DNA of 48,986 bases, taken from positions 1 to 48,986 of the forward strand of contig JAVBMQ010000022.1 of assembly GCA_031552335.1 (NCBI GenBank), given 5' to 3'. Source of the DNA: JAISFI01 sp031552335. GTDB lineage: Bacteria; Bacteroidota; Bacteroidia; Bacteroidales; Azobacteroidaceae. Below the pieces are notes generated by a model. That model was not told the origin of the DNA and made no database searches. It saw nothing but the letters and a program-made list of their open reading frames with translations. The translations under genes and the position numbers were made by a program. Shown in pieces: positions 32,688-41,112 of this stretch (position 1 is the stretch's first letter; each line of letters opens with the position of its first letter).

Positions 32688-33101
32688 TTACTTTTTACCT
32701 TTTCCTTTTGCTGCTGCAGGAGCTGCTCCCGGTTTCGGGCGTTTAGCACCATATTTGGAACGTCTTTGTGTACGGCCGTTTACACCGGCAGTATCCAAAG
32801 TTCCGCGTACGATGTGATAACGTACACCAGGAAGGTCTTTTACACGACCGCCTCTTACCAAAACGATGGAGTGCTCTTGTAAGTTATGTCCTTCACCCGG
32901 AATATAAGCATTTACTTCCTTTGTGTTGGTCAAACGAACACGTGCAACTTTACGCATGGCTGAGTTAGGCTTTTTAGGAGTAGTAGTGTAAACCCTTACA
33001 CAAACACCACGTCTTTGAGGACATGCATCCAATGCAGGAGATTTACCTTTTACTTCCAAAGTAGCCCTTCCTTTTCTTACTAACTGTTGAATCGTAGGCA
33101 T
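32688..33101 (-). CDS. rpsL: 30S ribosomal protein S12
   Basis: A 137-aa decoding-centre protein. CPQRRGVCVRVYTTTPKKPNSAMRKVARVRLTN (about 27-59) includes the PKKPNSA loop with the lysine that mutates in streptomycin resistance. RGGRVKDLPGVRYHIVRGTLDTAGV holds the second resistance hotspot lysine. Both are wild type. A short Ala/Lys/Pro tail (PKPGAAPAAAKGKGKK) ends the protein. It is the first gene of the ribosomal block, with promoter and an approximately 130-nt leader upstream. Confidence 0.98.
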   Translation of the reverse strand: MPTIQQLVRKGRATLEVKGKSPALDACPQRRGVCVRVYTTTPKKPNSAMRKVARVRLTNTKEVNAYIPGEGHNLQEHSIVLVRGGRVKDLPGVRYHIVRGTLDTAGVNGRTQRRSKYGAKRPKPGAAPAAAKGKGKK

Positions 33102-33188
33102 TTTTTGTACTTTTAATTCTTTGTTTTTATTATAATAATGTTCTCGTCTTCTTAGTTTTCAACACCATAAAAAGCTTTGTATTTTTTG

Positions 33189-33206
33189 AATAATCAGGAG
33201 ATTATT
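33189..33206 (-). promoter_or_regulatory. Hairpin in the rpsL leader
   Basis: AATAATC (33189-33195) and GATTATT (33200-33206) form a 7-bp stem with a 4-nt loop. In the minus-strand RNA the loop reads TCCT. It lies within the roughly 130-nt 5' UTR predicted from the promoter at 33241-33271. Confidence 0.35.
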
Positions 33207-33240
33207 GCATTAACCTTAATTTTTACGGCGAAAAACGGTG

Positions 33241-33271
33241 CAAAGATAGGGAAAATTCAGGTAACGAACAA
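33241..33271 (-). promoter_or_regulatory. Main promoter of the str-S10-spc-alpha block
   Basis: On the minus strand: TTG (33269-33271), 20 nt, TATCTTTG (33241-33248). The -7 element is a perfect TAnnTTTG. Transcription would start near 33234. Confidence 0.75.
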
Positions 33272-33432
33272 CGTGTTGCTGAATGGTTTGGGTTGTAAAA
33301 TGGATTTTTAATTTTATTTAACTAATTTGAAATGTTAATCTTTCCTTAATAAGGAGCTTCTATGATCGCAGGCTTAGTAAAGATTCCCAAACAAAACCTC
33401 AACTACTTTTTCATTTGCATTATTCAGATCAT

Positions 33433-33487
33433 TTTGTATAAAATTTACCTCCTTGTAGTGAACCGAATCTATGCAATTTTATACAAA
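33433..33487. repeat. 13-bp perfect inverted repeat with 29-nt loop downstream of the GSCFA gene
   Basis: TTTGTATAAAATT (33433-33445) and its exact reverse complement (33475-33487) flank a 29-nt loop. On the minus strand the loop includes AAGGAGGT. It sits in the 429-bp gap between rpsL and the GSCFA gene. The rest of that gap holds the rpsL promoter and leader, plus AT-rich DNA with no evident gene. Confidence 0.55.
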
Positions 33488-33530
33488 TTTATTTTGACAT
33501 GTAAAAAAAGCTGATAATAACCTATTTGAT

Positions 33531-34463
33531 TTATTTATGATATCTGTTTCTAAAAATTTCCAATTTCTTCTTTACACCACTCAGGAAGGCTTTATACTCC
33601 TCCGATTCCGGATTAAACGGGCGATGTTCCAAGGCCTGCCGGATACTATTATACTCTGCAATAGTTTTCATTGTATGATGATCAAAATAACTTTCTGAAA
33701 ATTTTCCCCAAATATATTCTATAGCTGTAGTGGAAGGATGCAACATATCTCCTGCATAAAAACGATAGTCCCGCAAGTCATCCAACAACAATTCATAGGA
33801 TGGAAAATAGTCAATCGAAGCTGATTTCAACTCTTCAATGGTTAGCAAAAGGATAGACTTGCTTAGCTGGTTCTCATGGGCTCCGTCTTTCCAATGACGA
33901 ACGGGACTAACTGTCATCAATATATTTAAATCCGGATTTATTTTTCGCAACTCTCCAATTAACGGTTGCCAGACAGAGAGAATTTCCGAAATAGTTATCC
34001 GTTCATGCAAAAAAGCAGAAGCAGGTAATTTATGACAATTAGAGACCACATTCCCGGTATCTTTCAAACGATATACATAAGATGTTCCAAAGGTTATAAT
34101 CAATACCGTAGCTTTCCGTATAAAATCGACAGAATACTCCATTTGCCGGTTCATATTAGAAAGGCATTCTCCGGAAGTTAATGCAGAAAAGCGACTGTGA
34201 TGGTTGAATGATGAATACAAACCTTTATATTCAAAAATATCAGACGCTGTATATTGCTTTTCCTGCAATAAATCTTTCAAACCGGAAGCTACAGACAACG
34301 GATTATATAAAATTCCAAAGGGATTAATATCTACCTGAAAACCGGATGATTGTAATTTATTTCCAATATTTTCGGTAAAACAGGAGCCCATTAACACAAT
34401 TTTATCATGATGGGATATTTTAAATCCTGTTTTGGGAGCAGGTATTTCTGTGCGAAAGTTCAT
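33531..34463 (-). CDS. GSCFA-domain protein (SGNH hydrolase-like, function unknown)
   Basis: A 310-aa cytosolic-looking protein without signal peptide. It carries the family-defining GSCFTENIG motif at residues 26-34 (S27, C28), an SPVRH block at 186-190, and GDMLHPS at 238-244 with D239 and H242 three residues apart. A Ser in a GSC block together with a late DxxH pair resembles SGNH/GDSL esterases, so acyl or acetyl ester chemistry is a reasonable guess. No substrate is known to me. It starts 12 nt after the Uma2 gene, likely as one operon. The IR at 33433-33487 lies about 45 nt past its stop. Confidence 0.85.
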   Translation of the reverse strand: MNFRTEIPAPKTGFKISHHDKIVLMGSCFTENIGNKLQSSGFQVDINPFGILYNPLSVASGLKDLLQEKQYTASDIFEYKGLYSSFNHHSRFSALTSGECLSNMNRQMEYSVDFIRKATVLIITFGTSYVYRLKDTGNVVSNCHKLPASAFLHERITISEILSVWQPLIGELRKINPDLNILMTVSPVRHWKDGAHENQLSKSILLLTIEELKSASIDYFPSYELLLDDLRDYRFYAGDMLHPSTTAIEYIWGKFSESYFDHHTMKTIAEYNSIRQALEHRPFNPESEEYKAFLSGVKKKLEIFRNRYHK

Positions 34464-34475
34464 TCCTATAAAAAT

Positions 34476-35144
34476 TCAATCTTCAAATAAATCCTTTAAG
34501 TCAATTTCGAGTCCCTGAAAGATATGAACAGGAATTTTAACATCATACTCATATGCTGTTCCATCATCATATCTTCCGTTTTCTTGTAAAATAAACACTG
34601 TAATCGCTTTTTCTTTGGGAAATGCCACCCAATATTCTTTTACTCCGGAAGATTCATATACATGAAATTTTTGGTCCATATCAAATTTGGCAGTAGAAGG
34701 AGATTGTACCTCTACGATCAAATCCGGAGCTCCGAGACATCCTCGCTCATCAATTTTTGATAAATCACAGATTACACAAATATCAGGTTGAAAGACTGTC
34801 GTGATTTGGTCATCTGCAGTCTGTCCTTCTTTCGGAAAGCGGACATCGAATGGAGCATGAACTACTTTACATTTCCCTTTTCGTTTTTTTATAAACCAGG
34901 AAATATTAGACAATATAGTTGATGTTACAAGTGCATGACGAGACGAAGGAGCAGACAAAGTCATCACCATCCCATTATATAATTCACGTAATTTTCCATC
35001 AGCCCAAGTTAAATAATCTTTATAGGTATATAAACTGCCTTTTGTCGGCTGAAAGAACACTCCATAACCCAGGCTTGGCTCTTGAAGATTACTTGACATT
35101 TTATCATCAATAACTTTTTCTTCTTTTATCTTTTCTTTTTTCAT
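34476..35144 (-). CDS. Uma2-family (DUF820) PD-(D/E)XK nuclease-like protein
   Basis: A 222-aa protein with the Uma2 layout. KLRELYNGMVMTLSAPSSRHALV has the E54 and H70 region. FQPDICVICD (D121) is followed by GAPDLIVEVQSPST (E145), completing a D-x-E core with Q147 where lysine is usual; K159 in DQKF could substitute. An N-terminal Lys/Glu-rich stretch (1-20) precedes the domain. Uma2 proteins are numerous in cyanobacteria and scattered elsewhere, and their role is unknown, although a restriction-endonuclease fold is established for the family. It has its own -7 box (35172-35179) and is co-transcribed with the GSCFA gene. Confidence 0.88.
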   Translation of the reverse strand: MKKEKIKEEKVIDDKMSSNLQEPSLGYGVFFQPTKGSLYTYKDYLTWADGKLRELYNGMVMTLSAPSSRHALVTSTILSNISWFIKKRKGKCKVVHAPFDVRFPKEGQTADDQITTVFQPDICVICDLSKIDERGCLGAPDLIVEVQSPSTAKFDMDQKFHVYESSGVKEYWVAFPKEKAITVFILQENGRYDDGTAYEYDVKIPVHIFQGLEIDLKDLFED

Positions 35145-35171
35145 GGTTTTGTATTTTGTGGGTTTGTCCTA

Positions 35172-35179
35172 CAAAAGTA
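35172..35179 (-). promoter_or_regulatory. -7 box of the Uma2-GSCFA operon
   Basis: TACTTTTG on the minus strand matches TAnnTTTG and lies 28 nt before the Uma2 ATG. Confidence 0.55.
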
Positions 35180-35189
35180 ATAATTTTTT

Positions 35190-35203
35190 CCAATTTAAAT
35201 TGG
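35190..35203. promoter_or_regulatory. 14-bp perfect palindrome upstream of the Uma2 promoter box
   Basis: CCAATTTAAATTGG is fully self-complementary. It lies 10 bp upstream of the -7 box, where a regulator would overlap the -33 region. A candidate operator; no cognate regulator is identified. Confidence 0.4.
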
Positions 35204-35360
35204 CATTCATTTTGTAGTTATCTTGAGGTATTCGATTTTCAGATACAATTCCTCTCATGCAAGGAGAATATCAGAAAATGACAGAGAACAAGACTGAATT
35301 TATCTGTGTAATTACAACAGGAAAACTTAAAACATAAACAATAAAATACTGTTTCAATGG

Positions 35361-35390
35361 TTTGTTATATGATTTTATTGTGTATTTTTG
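35361..35390 (+). promoter_or_regulatory. Promoter of dxs-trkA-trkH
   Basis: TTTG (35361-35364), 18 nt, TATTTTTG (35383-35390). The -7 box ends only 10 nt before the dxs ATG at 35401, so the mRNA would have an extremely short leader. Confidence 0.65.
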
Positions 35391-35400
35391 CCGTTCCAAA

Positions 35401-37272
35401 ATGAGCTTTTTAGATCAAATAAATTATCCGGAAGACCTTCGAAAGATGGACATCTCCAATCTGGGAGGTCTTTGCAACGAGTTAAGACAATACATTATTC
35501 AGGTTTTGTCTGACAACCCGGGACATTTTGCATCCAGTCTGGGTACTGTTGAATTAACAGTTGCCTTGCACTATGTATTCAACACACCATATGATAAAAT
35601 TGTATGGGATGTGGGGCATCAGGCATACAGCCATAAGATACTTACCGGACGAAAGGAAGCATTCAAAACACTTCGTAAATTCAAGGGTTTGAGCGGTTTT
35701 CCAAATCCGAAAGAAAGTGAATACGATGCCTTTATTGCAGGGCATGCATCGACTTCCATTTCTGCAGCTTTGGGTATGGCCATTGCTTCTTCTTTAAAAA
35801 ATGAGGACAGACAGGTCATTGCTGTTACCGGAGACGGTTCGATGACTGGCGGTTTATCGTTTGAAGGCTTAAACAATGCTTCAACAAACCCAAACAATCT
35901 GCTCATTATCCTCAATGACAACAACATGGCGATCGACAATAGTGTAGGCGGACTCAGCCAATATCTTGTCGACATCACCACGTCGTATACATATAATAAA
36001 GTCAGGGATAAGCTCTTCAGAGGCATGAAAAAAGTGAATCTGATCAGCGATGACAATAAAGGCATTGTTCAGAGATTCAATAACAGCCTGAAAGCCTTAC
36101 TGACCAAACAACATAACCTGTTTGAAGGGTTCAGTATCCGGTATTTCGGTCCGGTCGACGGACATGATGTTGTTGGTCTGGTCAAAACTTTGAATGACAT
36201 CAAAAGCTTGAAAGGGCCCAAATTGTTACACATCAAGACTGTCAAAGGAAAAGGATTCGAACCGGCGGAGAAATCAGCTACAGAGTGGCATGCTCCCGGA
36301 AAATTCGATCCGCAAACCGGAGAACGGATCATTGTACATTCTTTAGATGAGCCTCAATTGTACCAGGATGTATTCGGACACACCCTTTTGGAACTGGCAT
36401 TACAAAACGAAAATATTGTAGGGATTACCCCAGCCATGCCCAGCGGATGCTCTATGAACATCATGATGAAAGAACTCCCGGAAAGGACTTTTGATGTTGG
36501 CATCGCAGAATCTCATGCTGTCACATTTTCTGCTGGATTAGCAAAAGAAGGACTACTTCCATTCTGCAATATTTATTCTTCTTTTTCTCAACGATCATAC
36601 GACCAGATCATCCATGATGCGGCTTTACAAAATCTGGATATGGTTATTTGCCTTGACAGGGGCGGATTGGTCGGAGAAGACGGAGCCACACATCATGGAG
36701 CTTTTGACCTGGCATTTCTCCGTTGTATCCCAAATCTGACAATCTCCTCTCCCATCAATGAACATGACCTGAGAAATCTGATGTTCACTGCAACCCAACC
36801 TGGAATGGGAACATTTGTCATCCGTTATCCGAGAGGCAAAGGCGAACTAACCAACTGGCGTAATGAAATGCAGGTTTTGCCTGTAGGAAAAGGAAGAAAA
36901 TTAAAAGACGGAACAAAAACAGCAATACTTAGTATAGGCCCGATAGGATACATTGTTAAAAAAGCCATCCAAATGGCAGAAGAAGCCGGAGCCGGAAGCA
37001 TTGCTCATTATGATATGATTTACCTGAAGCCTATAGATGAAAACCTTCTGCATGAAGTTGCCCGTCAACATGAACAAATAATTACTGTAGAAAATGGTAC
37101 CATCAAAGGAGGATTAGGCAGCGCTGTGTTGGAATTTTTATCTGAAAATAACTATACCAACAAGGTTAAACGGATAGGGATTCCTGATGAATTTATAGAA
37201 CATGGTTCAATTCCTGAACTCTACAAATTGTGTGGATTAGACGCTGAAAGTATAAGTAAAATTTTATTATGA
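35401..37272 (+). CDS. dxs: 1-deoxy-D-xylulose-5-phosphate synthase
   Basis: A 623-aa thiamine diphosphate enzyme that condenses pyruvate and glyceraldehyde-3-phosphate, the first step of the MEP isoprenoid pathway and a source for thiamine and pyridoxal. Landmarks are HFASSLGTVELTVALHYVFNTPYDKIVWDVGHQAYSHKILTGRK and the TPP-binding GDGSMTGGLSFEGLNNA...NDNNMAIDNSVGG. GPVDGHDV, DVGIAESHAVTFSAGLAKEGL and the DRGGLVGEDGATHHGAFD block follow. The frame is open from 35362, but that ATG lies upstream of the predicted transcription start; MSFLDQINYPEDLRKM at 35401 fits the family. The stop overlaps trkA by 4 nt (ATGA). Confidence 0.97.
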   Translation: MSFLDQINYPEDLRKMDISNLGGLCNELRQYIIQVLSDNPGHFASSLGTVELTVALHYVFNTPYDKIVWDVGHQAYSHKILTGRKEAFKTLRKFKGLSGFPNPKESEYDAFIAGHASTSISAALGMAIASSLKNEDRQVIAVTGDGSMTGGLSFEGLNNASTNPNNLLIILNDNNMAIDNSVGGLSQYLVDITTSYTYNKVRDKLFRGMKKVNLISDDNKGIVQRFNNSLKALLTKQHNLFEGFSIRYFGPVDGHDVVGLVKTLNDIKSLKGPKLLHIKTVKGKGFEPAEKSATEWHAPGKFDPQTGERIIVHSLDEPQLYQDVFGHTLLELALQNENIVGITPAMPSGCSMNIMMKELPERTFDVGIAESHAVTFSAGLAKEGLLPFCNIYSSFSQRSYDQIIHDAALQNLDMVICLDRGGLVGEDGATHHGAFDLAFLRCIPNLTISSPINEHDLRNLMFTATQPGMGTFVIRYPRGKGELTNWRNEMQVLPVGKGRKLKDGTKTAILSIGPIGYIVKKAIQMAEEAGAGSIAHYDMIYLKPIDENLLHEVARQHEQIITVENGTIKGGLGSAVLEFLSENNYTNKVKRIGIPDEFIEHGSIPELYKLCGLDAESISKILL

Positions 37273-38606
37273 AAATCATTATTGCCGGAGCAGGAGAAGT
37301 CGGCACGCACCTGGCGAAGCTGTTGTCACAAGAAAATCAGGATATTGTCCTGATGGATCCGGATGAAGAAAGATTAGCATTTACCAATACCAATCTGGAA
37401 ATCCTCCCGATTACAGGCAATCCCACATCTATCAACGACCTGATTCGTGCCGGAGTAAAAGAATCCGATCTGTTCATTGCTGTAACTCCCGAAGAGACAA
37501 CTAATATTACAGCTTGTATGCTTGCGACCAACCTGGGAGCAGACAAAACATTTGCAAGAATCAATAACTACGAATACCTGCTTCCCAAAAATAAAGAGTT
37601 TTTCAAAAGTCTTGGGGTTGACTCTTTGATATATCCGGAAATGCTTGCTGCAGAAGAAATTGTAAATGCAGTCAAACGTCCGTGGGCCCGGCAATGGTGG
37701 GAATTATGTAATGGAGAATTGATACTTATCGGTGTTAAAGTCCGCGAAAAAGCTCCTATCGTCGGTAAATTTCTATACGAAATTTCACGTGAAGAAAAAA
37801 TATACCACATTGTAGCCATCAAAAGGGAAAATGAGACTATTATCCCAAGGGGAAGCGATGAAATCAAAGCCGGTGATTTACTCTATTTCACCACCACTAA
37901 AAACCGCATTGCAGCCATCCAGAAACTTACAGGAAAAGAAAATATCCAGGTACGTAAAGTTATCATCATGGGAGGCGGACGCATTGCTGTCAAAACAGCA
38001 CAATACCTGTCTTCCAACCTGCAAATAAAAATACTGGAATTAGACAAAGAAAAAAGTCATAAGATAGCAGAACAGGTAGATGGTCATATCATGGTCATTA
38101 ATGGAGACGGCAGAGATACTGAATTATTGATACAGGAAAACATCAAAGATTGCGATGCTTTTATGGCGCTTACCGGCAACTCTGAGACCAATATACTGGC
38201 CTGCATGGCTGCCAAACGCTTTGGCGTTCCTAAAACAGTCGCTCAGGTAGAAAATATTGATTATATTACGATGGCAGAAAAAATGGACATCGGAACTGTC
38301 ATCAATAAAAAGCTCATCGCGGCAAGTCATATTTATCAATTTTTATTGAATGCCGATGTTTCCAATGTAAAATGTCTTACATTTGCAAATGCAGATGTAG
38401 CGGAATTAGTGGCAAAACCAGGTTCAAAAATTACCCGTAAACCGGTAAAGGATCTGAATCTTCCTAAAGACATGACTCTAGGGGGACTGATAAGAAATGG
38501 CAAACCCATCATTATCGAAGGAGATACCATGATAGCGGCAGAAGACCATGTGGTTATTTTCTGTTTAGACACTGCCATGAGAAAGTTACAAAACTATTTC
38601 AACTGA
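37269..38606 (+). CDS. trkA: Trk potassium uptake regulatory subunit TrkA
   Basis: A 445-aa cytosolic NAD(H)-binding gating subunit of a TrkH-type potassium channel. It contains two RCK_N Rossmann units: MKIIIAGAGEVGTHLAKLL at the N-terminus, and VRKVIIMGGGRIAVKTAQYL near 230, each followed by an acidic residue at the end of beta-2. Each is followed by an RCK_C domain (about 140-225 and 370-445), matching the duplicated TrkA plan. It overlaps dxs by 4 nt and trkH by 1 nt, so the three are co-translated. dxs-trkA-trkH is a gene order I associate with Bacteroidales. Confidence 0.96.
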   Translation: MKIIIAGAGEVGTHLAKLLSQENQDIVLMDPDEERLAFTNTNLEILPITGNPTSINDLIRAGVKESDLFIAVTPEETTNITACMLATNLGADKTFARINNYEYLLPKNKEFFKSLGVDSLIYPEMLAAEEIVNAVKRPWARQWWELCNGELILIGVKVREKAPIVGKFLYEISREEKIYHIVAIKRENETIIPRGSDEIKAGDLLYFTTTKNRIAAIQKLTGKENIQVRKVIIMGGGRIAVKTAQYLSSNLQIKILELDKEKSHKIAEQVDGHIMVINGDGRDTELLIQENIKDCDAFMALTGNSETNILACMAAKRFGVPKTVAQVENIDYITMAEKMDIGTVINKKLIAASHIYQFLLNADVSNVKCLTFANADVAELVAKPGSKITRKPVKDLNLPKDMTLGGLIRNGKPIIIEGDTMIAAEDHVVIFCLDTAMRKLQNYFN

Positions 38607-40084
38607 TGAAAAGGAGAAATTTGTTGTTGAACTGGCATTTCATTTCCAGGGTATTAGGTTTCATTCTATGCCTGGAATCATTATTTTTATTTCTGTCAAC
38701 AGCTGTTTCTTTTGCATACAAAGATGAGAAAGGTTCATTTGACCTGTTAATCGCAGGTGCAGTTGCTTTGGCATTTGGCATCTTACTGGTTGTATTAGGG
38801 CCGAAAGAGAAAGCCCGTTTTATCGGGAAAAGAGAAAGTTTTTTAACCGTTTCCCTTTCCTGGTTTGTCTTTTCGATATTCGGCATGATACCTTTTTATA
38901 CCAGTGGCTCCGTATCTTCTATTACAGATGCATTCTTTGAAACCATGTCTGGTCTCACTACTACAGGATCTTCTATTTTGGTTGAAGTAGAAAAACTTCC
39001 GAACGGACTTTTATTCTGGCGTTCTCTTCTCCAATGGATCGGAGGAATGGGGATGATTCTTTTCTCTCTCGCATTACTACCTCTGTTGGGCGGTGGAGCC
39101 GTACAACTCTATGATGCAGAGACCACCGGAATAACACACGATAAATTCCGTCCAAGGGTTGGCCAAATAGCTAAAAGATTATGGGGTATCTACATCGGAC
39201 TAACTCTGATGCTTTTATCATTACTCTGGATTGGCCCCATGAACTTCTTCGACTCCCTTTGCCATGCATTAACCACCTTATCTACAGGAGGATATTCCAC
39301 CAAACAACTCAGCATTGCTTACTGGGATTCTGCCTATATAGACTATATTGTCAGCTTCTTCATGATCTTAGGATCTATCAACTTTACACTGATTTATTTC
39401 TTTTTCAAAGGAAATTTCAGTAAAATAAAGAAAGATGAAGAATTGAAATGGTATTTAATTGCCATTGCATGTGCAACAGTTATTGTCACTTTCTATCTGA
39501 TAGAAGATATGCATGTACAAAATTATACGGTTTCATTCCGAGCTGCTATCTTTCAGGTAATTTCTATTATATCAACCACTGGTTTTGCCACAGCCGACTA
39601 TGTTATCTGGGGCCCCTTTTACTGGATTATTTTTCTCCTGTTGATGGTTGTTTGCGGATGTGCCGGTTCTACAAGTGGAGGTATGAAAATGATTCGTTTG
39701 GTTGTACTCGCCAAAAATACAAGAAACGAATTTAAGAAACACTTACATCCCAGAGCCATTATCCCAGTGAGAATCAACGGTACTGCCTTATCTCAAGACG
39801 TTGTGCAACGTGTCATGGCATTTGTCTTTTTATACTTATTTATTATCCTGATCAGTTGGTTATTTTTCACTCTTACCGGAATGGGGTTTGAAGAATCATT
39901 AGGAGCCGCCGTAACAGCAATTAGTAATGCCGGACCCGGCCTAGGAGATGTTGGCCCTACCGGATGCTTTGCTAAAATACCCACTATTTCCAAATGGTAT
40001 ATGGCTTTTCTGATGATGGTGGGACGTTTGGAAATTTTTACCGTATTGACGTTGCTGACTCCGGGATTTTGGAAAAGGATGTAA
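38606..40084 (+). CDS. trkH: Trk-type potassium channel/transporter TrkH
   Basis: A 492-aa inner-membrane protein with four M1-P-M2 repeats. Selectivity filter loops are recognisable as SGLTTTGSS, TTLSTGGYST, SIISTTGFATAD and AISNAGPGLGDVGPTG, each with the key glycine. CGCAGSTSGGMKMIRL near 350-365 is the conserved membrane-loop region seen in TrkH. It needs TrkA for gating. The ATG overlaps the trkA stop (TGATG). Confidence 0.97.
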   Translation: MKRRNLLLNWHFISRVLGFILCLESLFLFLSTAVSFAYKDEKGSFDLLIAGAVALAFGILLVVLGPKEKARFIGKRESFLTVSLSWFVFSIFGMIPFYTSGSVSSITDAFFETMSGLTTTGSSILVEVEKLPNGLLFWRSLLQWIGGMGMILFSLALLPLLGGGAVQLYDAETTGITHDKFRPRVGQIAKRLWGIYIGLTLMLLSLLWIGPMNFFDSLCHALTTLSTGGYSTKQLSIAYWDSAYIDYIVSFFMILGSINFTLIYFFFKGNFSKIKKDEELKWYLIAIACATVIVTFYLIEDMHVQNYTVSFRAAIFQVISIISTTGFATADYVIWGPFYWIIFLLLMVVCGCAGSTSGGMKMIRLVVLAKNTRNEFKKHLHPRAIIPVRINGTALSQDVVQRVMAFVFLYLFIILISWLFFTLTGMGFEESLGAAVTAISNAGPGLGDVGPTGCFAKIPTISKWYMAFLMMVGRLEIFTVLTLLTPGFWKRM

Positions 40085-40113
40085 TTTTAATTGACAATTA
40101 TACAACAAAAAGA

Positions 40114-40425
40114 TTATTTTATAACCACCTTGCGTACAGTCTCTCCGATTTTGAAGATGTAGTAACCTTTAGGCACATTCAGTATCAATTCAACGGGGGA
40201 AGTTTTCAGAATATATTCATCGACTTTCAATCCGACAACACTGAAAATTTCAAGTTTTTGTCCGACAGTTGCATTTTGCACTGTAATGCGATTTCCGTTT
40301 ACTATGATTTCAATTGAAGGTTTTTCCTGTTCGACCACAAGTTTAGATTTCACTTCCTGTGCAGTAAGTGAAAAAGAAGAAATGGAAAATAAAAATACGA
40401 CTGATATAAATATAATTTTTCTCAT
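40114..40425 (-). CDS. Small exported protein consisting only of a T9SS CTD-like domain
   Basis: 103 aa from ATG 40423-40425. A signal peptide (MRKIIFISVVFLFSISSFSLTAQ, about 1-23) is followed by about 80 residues. The second half looks like a type IX sorting domain: GQKLEIFSVVGLKVDEYILKTSPVELILNVPKGYYIFKIGETVRKVVIK. There is no room for a cargo domain. An alternative GTG two codons upstream is less likely. It has a perfect promoter (TTTG-N20-TACCTTTG, 40453-40484). It converges with trkH with a 29-nt gap. It could be a decayed remnant, a chaperone-like decoy or an independent small periplasmic protein. Confidence 0.7.
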   Translation of the reverse strand: MRKIIFISVVFLFSISSFSLTAQEVKSKLVVEQEKPSIEIIVNGNRITVQNATVGQKLEIFSVVGLKVDEYILKTSPVELILNVPKGYYIFKIGETVRKVVIK

Positions 40426-40452
40426 ATGCACAGTATCAACCCAATTTTATTA

Positions 40453-40484
40453 CAAAGGTAGAAAAAAGCAAATGGTTTTCCAAA
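40453..40484 (-). promoter_or_regulatory. Promoter of the CTD-only protein gene
   Basis: On the minus strand: TTTG (40481-40484), 20 nt, TACCTTTG (40453-40460). Both elements match the consensus exactly. This is the best promoter in the window. Confidence 0.75.
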
Positions 40485-40492
40485 CAAAAATG

Positions 40493-40590
40493 GAATTTTT
40501 GAATTTTGAATTCTAAATTTTGAATTCAAAGATTCATCTATTACTTTTCAACTCAAAATTCAAAATTCAAAATTCAAAATTCAAAATTTC
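40493..40590. repeat. Heptamer-repeat hairpin between the CTD-only and gamma-carbonic-anhydrase genes
   Basis: The left arm is built of GAATTTT-type units (40493-40527). The right arm (40551-40590) carries five consecutive TCAAAAT units on the plus strand, the reverse complement of the left arm units. The arms can pair over about 35 nt around a 23-nt loop. Confidence 0.75.
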
Positions 40591-40594
40591 TAAT

Positions 40595-41110
40595 TTATTC
40601 CCTGTACCAATCAGCATACATCAAATAGTTTTTTGCTATTTTTTGGTTGATCTCTTTAGATTGCTCCGGATCTACTTTTTTTATAAATTTAGCAGGAACA
40701 CCGGCATAGATAGATCCGGGTTCTACCTGAGTACCACTTAAGACAACAGAGCCGGCAGCTATGATGGCTCCTTCTCCTATCACAGCATGATCTAACACAA
40801 CCGAACCAATTCCGATCAGAGCTCCTTTTTCTATTTTCGCCCCATGAATTACCACATTGTGGCCAACAGAAACGTCATCAGCAATTTCCGTTACCGATTT
40901 TTGGTAAAGTGTATGTATAACAGTACCATCCTGGATATTTACGCGATTTCCGATACGAATCGAGTTAACATCTCCCCTCAACACAGCCCCGAACCACACA
41001 CTGCAATCGCGTCCGATCACAACATCTCCTACTACAACGGCATTATCTGCCAAATATACATTTTCTCCTATTTCCGGAGTAAATCCGCGTACTGATTTTA
41101 TGATTGCCAT
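40595..41110 (-). CDS. Gamma-carbonic anhydrase family hexapeptide protein
   Basis: A 171-aa left-handed beta-helix protein built of [IV]GxxxxI-type hexapeptide turns throughout residues 10-135. The three histidines expected to bind metal are present: H66 in GTVIHTLY, and H84 and H89 in VGHNVVIHGA. R45 and D47 in GAVLRGD and Q60/D61 in NIQDG match the gamma-CA active-site surroundings, so carbonic anhydrase or a related metal-dependent hydrolase (YrdA/PaaY group) is likely; activity is unproven. It begins 2 nt after the TlpA-like gene ends and is probably co-transcribed. The stop is 5 nt from the heptamer hairpin. Confidence 0.9.
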   Translation of the reverse strand: MAIIKSVRGFTPEIGENVYLADNAVVVGDVVIGRDCSVWFGAVLRGDVNSIRIGNRVNIQDGTVIHTLYQKSVTEIADDVSVGHNVVIHGAKIEKGALIGIGSVVLDHAVIGEGAIIAAGSVVLSGTQVEPGSIYAGVPAKFIKKVDPEQSKEINQKIAKNYLMYADWYRE

Positions 41111-41112
41111 AT

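Noticed and set aside
33400..33445. Small gene after the AAGGAGGT site on the minus strand
   Set aside because: The first ATG gives only two codons before a stop, and the next short frame is five codons; no coding potential.
40551..40590. Possible short CRISPR-like array of TCAAAAT units
   Set aside because: Units are 7 bp and contiguous with no spacers, and no cas gene is present; it is one arm of a heptamer-repeat hairpin.
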